From Candidatus Colicola caccequi (GTDB taxonomy: Bacteria; Bacteroidota; Bacteroidia; Bacteroidales; Paludibacteraceae): 16,438 bases of DNA. Shown here piece after piece: positions 14,347 through 16,438 of the stretch (positions are counted from its first letter, which is position 1; every line of letters begins with the position of its first letter). The stretch covers positions 1-16,438 of the forward strand of contig JAGHTR010000055.1 in the NCBI GenBank assembly GCA_018065205.1, given 5' to 3'. The position numbers were made by a program, and so were the translations under genes. Below the pieces are notes generated by a model. It was not told the origin of the DNA, did not search any database, and saw nothing but the letters and a program-made list of their open reading frames with translations.

Positions 14347-14952
14347 ATGCAAAACAAAGTTCTCATCTATGTTTGCGTCTGCATCTTTTCTCTTTTGGGG
14401 TGCCAAAACCAATCAAATTCTTCTACTATGAAACAAGACAATGTAATTGAAAACATCCGCACACGTGTGTCAGTGCGCCAGTTTACAGGAGACAAGATCT
14501 CTGATGAACAAATTCAGACATTGCTCCAATGTGCTATGTCTGCTCCCAGTGCCATCAATCGTCAACCATGGGCTTTTATTGTGGTTACGGAGGATAGTGT
14601 ACTTGCCCAATTAGGTCAAGCCTTTCCTTACAGTCGTTGCGACCAACATCCGGCTATCGCTATCGTCCCCTGTGGCGATATGAGTAAAGCCATCGAGGGT
14701 GAGGGACGTGATTTTTGGATTGATGATGTTAGCGCTGCTACCCAGAATATCTTACTTGCAGCCCATTCTATGGGCTTGGGAGCCGTTTGGACCGGACTCT
14801 ATCCTACCGAGCGTTATGCGCAGGCACAGACTTTGCTTGGCCTGCCCGAGCATATCATTCCCTTGTGCATCGTCCCTGTAGGTGTCCCTGCCGAACAACC
14901 CGAAATCAAGGATAAATGGAATACCGCCAATATTCATTACAATCGCTGGTAA
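14347..14952 (+). CDS. Nitroreductase family protein with lipoprotein signal
   Basis: The 201-residue product starts with a lipoprotein signal: a hydrophobic stretch ending in the lipobox LLGC, Cys19, followed by a polar Ser/Asn linker. The rest is an FMN-dependent nitroreductase fold: NIRTRVSVRQF (FMN phosphate contact), CAMSAPSAINRQPWAF, and ATQNILLAAHSMGLGAVWTGLYP. Members reduce quinones, nitro compounds or flavins with NAD(P)H. The natural substrate here is unknown. An internal Met28 would give a normal cytosolic nitroreductase beginning near NVIENI, so a cytosolic product is possible, but the upstream signal is too well formed to ignore. If exported, the source of FMN and electrons outside the cytosol is an open question. 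Confidence 0.88.
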   Translation: MQNKVLIYVCVCIFSLLGCQNQSNSSTMKQDNVIENIRTRVSVRQFTGDKISDEQIQTLLQCAMSAPSAINRQPWAFIVVTEDSVLAQLGQAFPYSRCDQHPAIAIVPCGDMSKAIEGEGRDFWIDDVSAATQNILLAAHSMGLGAVWTGLYPTERYAQAQTLLGLPEHIIPLCIVPVGVPAEQPEIKDKWNTANIHYNRW

Positions 14953-14961
14953 ATTCCTCAA

Positions 14962-14996
14962 ATCACCAATAACAAATAACCAATCACAAATCACAA
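14962..14996 (+). repeat. Heptamer array before the Ntn amidase gene
   Basis: Five consecutive 7-mers occur: ATCACCA, ATAACAA, ATAACCA, ATCACAA and ATCACAA. The last is flush with the ATG at 14997. They follow the same ATnAnnA pattern as the array at 11230-11264, and the unit ATAACCA occurs in both. The nitroreductase stop lies 9 nt upstream. Confidence 0.8.
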
Positions 14997-16352
14997 ATGC
15001 GTAAACTCTTTTTTGCTTTGATGGCTATAACTGCCATCGTGTTAACGGGATGTAAGGATGATACCCCCGCATCGCCGCAACCAACTCCGATTAAGCCATC
15101 TGGTGTTACATGGACAGATGACCAGTGGAAAACCATTCAATCGCTTCGTCAAGTGGACAATATGGGCTATTTGTACGAAATGAATTGTCTGTTTGATTAC
15201 AAAATACAGGAAGTACTGGATGCTAATACCAAAGATCTGCCGTCCCTGATTGATGCTATCAAGAATGTGATTTTGAAAGAATCAAAGACTAATTTTACGG
15301 AAATATTGGGAGGAGGAAACATGGACACTATCTGTGCTCATTGTGGCGGTTGCACTTGTTTTAGCATGGCTGGCACGAACGGTGGATATATCTTAGGCCG
15401 TAACTACGATTTCCCTCCGGCTGATGATCATACGTTGATAGTACATACTCCCCAAGTGAAAGATGCTTCCGGAAACATTACTCGTTACGCTACAGTAGGC
15501 ACATGCGATTTGGGTATTCTGACTCAATTCCTAAACGAGGAAAATGGGTATCAAACACCCCGTATGCAAGAACTTGCTCTCTATGCTCCTTATTTTATCT
15601 TGGATGGCATGAATGATCAAGGTTTGATGTCCGGTTTGATGGTGTTGGAATACGACGGAACCTACCAACAAGAATCCGGAAAAACGAATTTAACCAATGC
15701 GATGATTACGCGTGTTATTTTGGATAATTGTGCAACAGTGGAGCAAGCCATTGCCATGTTGGGAAAGTTTAATATAGTATCTATCTTCCAAACCAGTCTA
15801 TTGAGTACTATTCCTTGGATTGATATGCACTTTGCTTTTGCCGACAAGAACGGTGATAGAGCTATTATTGAATGGACAGAGAACACTATGCGCGTATTGC
15901 GCGGCGATGACCTAAAAACACAATGCCGCAAACAGACCAATCCTGAATCACCACAGATTAAACCTCAGACCCGTGAGGATTATGTGATAGCCACCAACTA
16001 TTATCTGTCCAAAGATGCAATGGATTTCCCTATAGGAATAGCCTTGGGTAACGAAATGGGCTTTTGGCGTCATGATGTAGTTGATTCATTGCTAAATCTC
16101 ACCTCCGGTCTTACTGCACAAAAAGCCATGGATATTTGCTATGCAGCGCGTATTATGAAAAATGACCCGGATTGTATAGCTAAATTAAAAGCACTAATGG
16201 AATATCGACCTCTATTGGATGTTGACAACAAAAATGATTGGCCATGGATTACCATTTGGTCTTCAGTATATGATAACAAAAATATGAGTGTTCTCTTCTG
16301 CTCACGAGAAGATTTCACTCGTCGTTATGAACTGGGACTGCGGTATAAATAA
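14997..16352 (+). CDS. Lipoprotein Ntn-hydrolase, linear amide C-N hydrolase (choloylglycine hydrolase/C45-like)
   Basis: The 451-residue product has a lipoprotein signal ending LTGC (Cys19), a linker rich in Pro/Ser/Thr, and a pro-region to about residue 118. The Ntn-hydrolase core follows. Cys119 in GGCTCFSM is the likely nucleophile exposed by self-cleavage. Arg135 and Asp138 in GRNYDF lie 16 and 19 residues later, the same spacing as Cys2, Arg18 and Asp21 of bile salt hydrolases. DGMNDQGLMSG (203-213) and Asn334 in ATNYYLS also fit the family. Members cleave amide bonds in bile salts, penicillin V, N-acyl amines or related compounds; the substrate here is unknown. The long pro-region recalls acid ceramidase/NAAA and C45 enzymes. 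Oddity: Cys113, 116, 119 and 121 form a CxxCxxCxC cluster. Location is inferred to be periplasm or cell surface. Confidence 0.85.
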   Translation: MRKLFFALMAITAIVLTGCKDDTPASPQPTPIKPSGVTWTDDQWKTIQSLRQVDNMGYLYEMNCLFDYKIQEVLDANTKDLPSLIDAIKNVILKESKTNFTEILGGGNMDTICAHCGGCTCFSMAGTNGGYILGRNYDFPPADDHTLIVHTPQVKDASGNITRYATVGTCDLGILTQFLNEENGYQTPRMQELALYAPYFILDGMNDQGLMSGLMVLEYDGTYQQESGKTNLTNAMITRVILDNCATVEQAIAMLGKFNIVSIFQTSLLSTIPWIDMHFAFADKNGDRAIIEWTENTMRVLRGDDLKTQCRKQTNPESPQIKPQTREDYVIATNYYLSKDAMDFPIGIALGNEMGFWRHDVVDSLLNLTSGLTAQKAMDICYAARIMKNDPDCIAKLKALMEYRPLLDVDNKNDWPWITIWSSVYDNKNMSVLFCSREDFTRRYELGLRYK

Positions 16353-16354
16353 CC

Positions 16355-16370
16355 ACGTCATCGCTGACGT
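16355..16370 (+). other. Short perfect hairpin after the last gene
   Basis: ACGTCA (16355-16360) pairs with TGACGT (16365-16370) around a TCGC loop, 2 nt after the stop. It has no U-run and precedes the strong terminator; it may protect the 3' end or be incidental. Confidence 0.4.
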
Positions 16371-16380
16371 TAATCATTAT

Positions 16381-16411
16381 AGCCAGACAATTCAATTGTC
16401 TGGCTTTTTTT
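16381..16411 (+). terminator. Intrinsic terminator of the second gene block
   Basis: AGCCAGACAAT (16381-16391) pairs perfectly with ATTGTCTGGCT (16395-16405) around a three-base loop, followed by seven T (16405-16411). The stem is palindromic, but only the plus strand has a T-run, so it terminates the plus-strand block. The remaining bases to 16438 show nothing I can call. Confidence 0.92.
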
Positions 16412-16438
16412 ATAGTCTACTTATTTCAGGATAAGACA

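Noticed and set aside
11230..14996. Heptamer arrays as a CRISPR or mobile-element remnant
   Set aside because: Units are 7 bp without spacers, there are no inverted termini or target duplications, and no cas or transposase genes are nearby.

Overview
The window looks like an ordinary chromosomal, mostly housekeeping stretch from a Bacteroidota genome, most likely an anaerobic member of Bacteroidales. Four things point there. Three promoters match the Bacteroidota sigma-A pattern TTTG-N20-TAnnTTTG exactly. Start codons are preceded by A-rich sequence rather than Shine-Dalgarno motifs. The hypothetical proteins resemble Bacteroidota-only families (DUF7935-, DUF6452- and DUF6048-like). The metabolic genes fit too: PPi-dependent phosphofructokinase, an IspG related to the large Bacteroidota type, and menaquinone methylation. 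I see no insertion sequence, prophage, CRISPR array, integrase or toxin-antitoxin pair, so I do not claim a defence or mobile system.

Layout. Positions 1-758 (minus) hold the 5' part of an outer-membrane beta-barrel gene, cut by the window edge. It is divergent from a long plus-strand block, and the 332-nt gap between them carries back-to-back promoters and a structured leader. The block is rplU (bL21), rpmA (bL27), serS, three envelope-type hypothetical genes that are closely packed or overlapping, tkt (transketolase) and leuS. Spacings are short (2-19 nt), except for the hairpin-bearing 107-nt gap between rpmA and serS. A lone tRNA-Lys(TTT) with its own promoter and intrinsic terminator lies on the minus strand after leuS. 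A second plus-strand block follows: ispG, pfp, a TPR-type secreted protein, menG/ubiE, a lipoprotein-type nitroreductase, and a lipoprotein-type choloylglycine-hydrolase/C45-like Ntn amidase. It ends in a strong intrinsic terminator near 16381-16411.

How the genes fit together. The first block joins translation (two 50S proteins, SerRS, LeuRS) to the non-oxidative pentose phosphate pathway, with a small envelope cluster embedded. The second joins isoprenoid precursor synthesis (IspG), reversible PPi-linked glycolysis (PFP) and the last methylation of menaquinone (MenG, whose substrate carries an isoprenoid tail), followed by two predicted surface or periplasmic enzymes.

The most interesting signals are small. 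A seven-codon leader ORF with three Ser codons lies inside a foldable leader upstream of the serS-containing block. Two heptamer arrays run flush into start codons, one of them containing the upstream stop codon. IspG is intermediate in length, with a shrunken insert domain. Three gene overlaps are exactly 8 nt and share one layout. A 38-bp promoter module, including the spacer, is shared by two unrelated genes. The terminal amidase has a CxxCxxCxC cluster around its predicted nucleophile.
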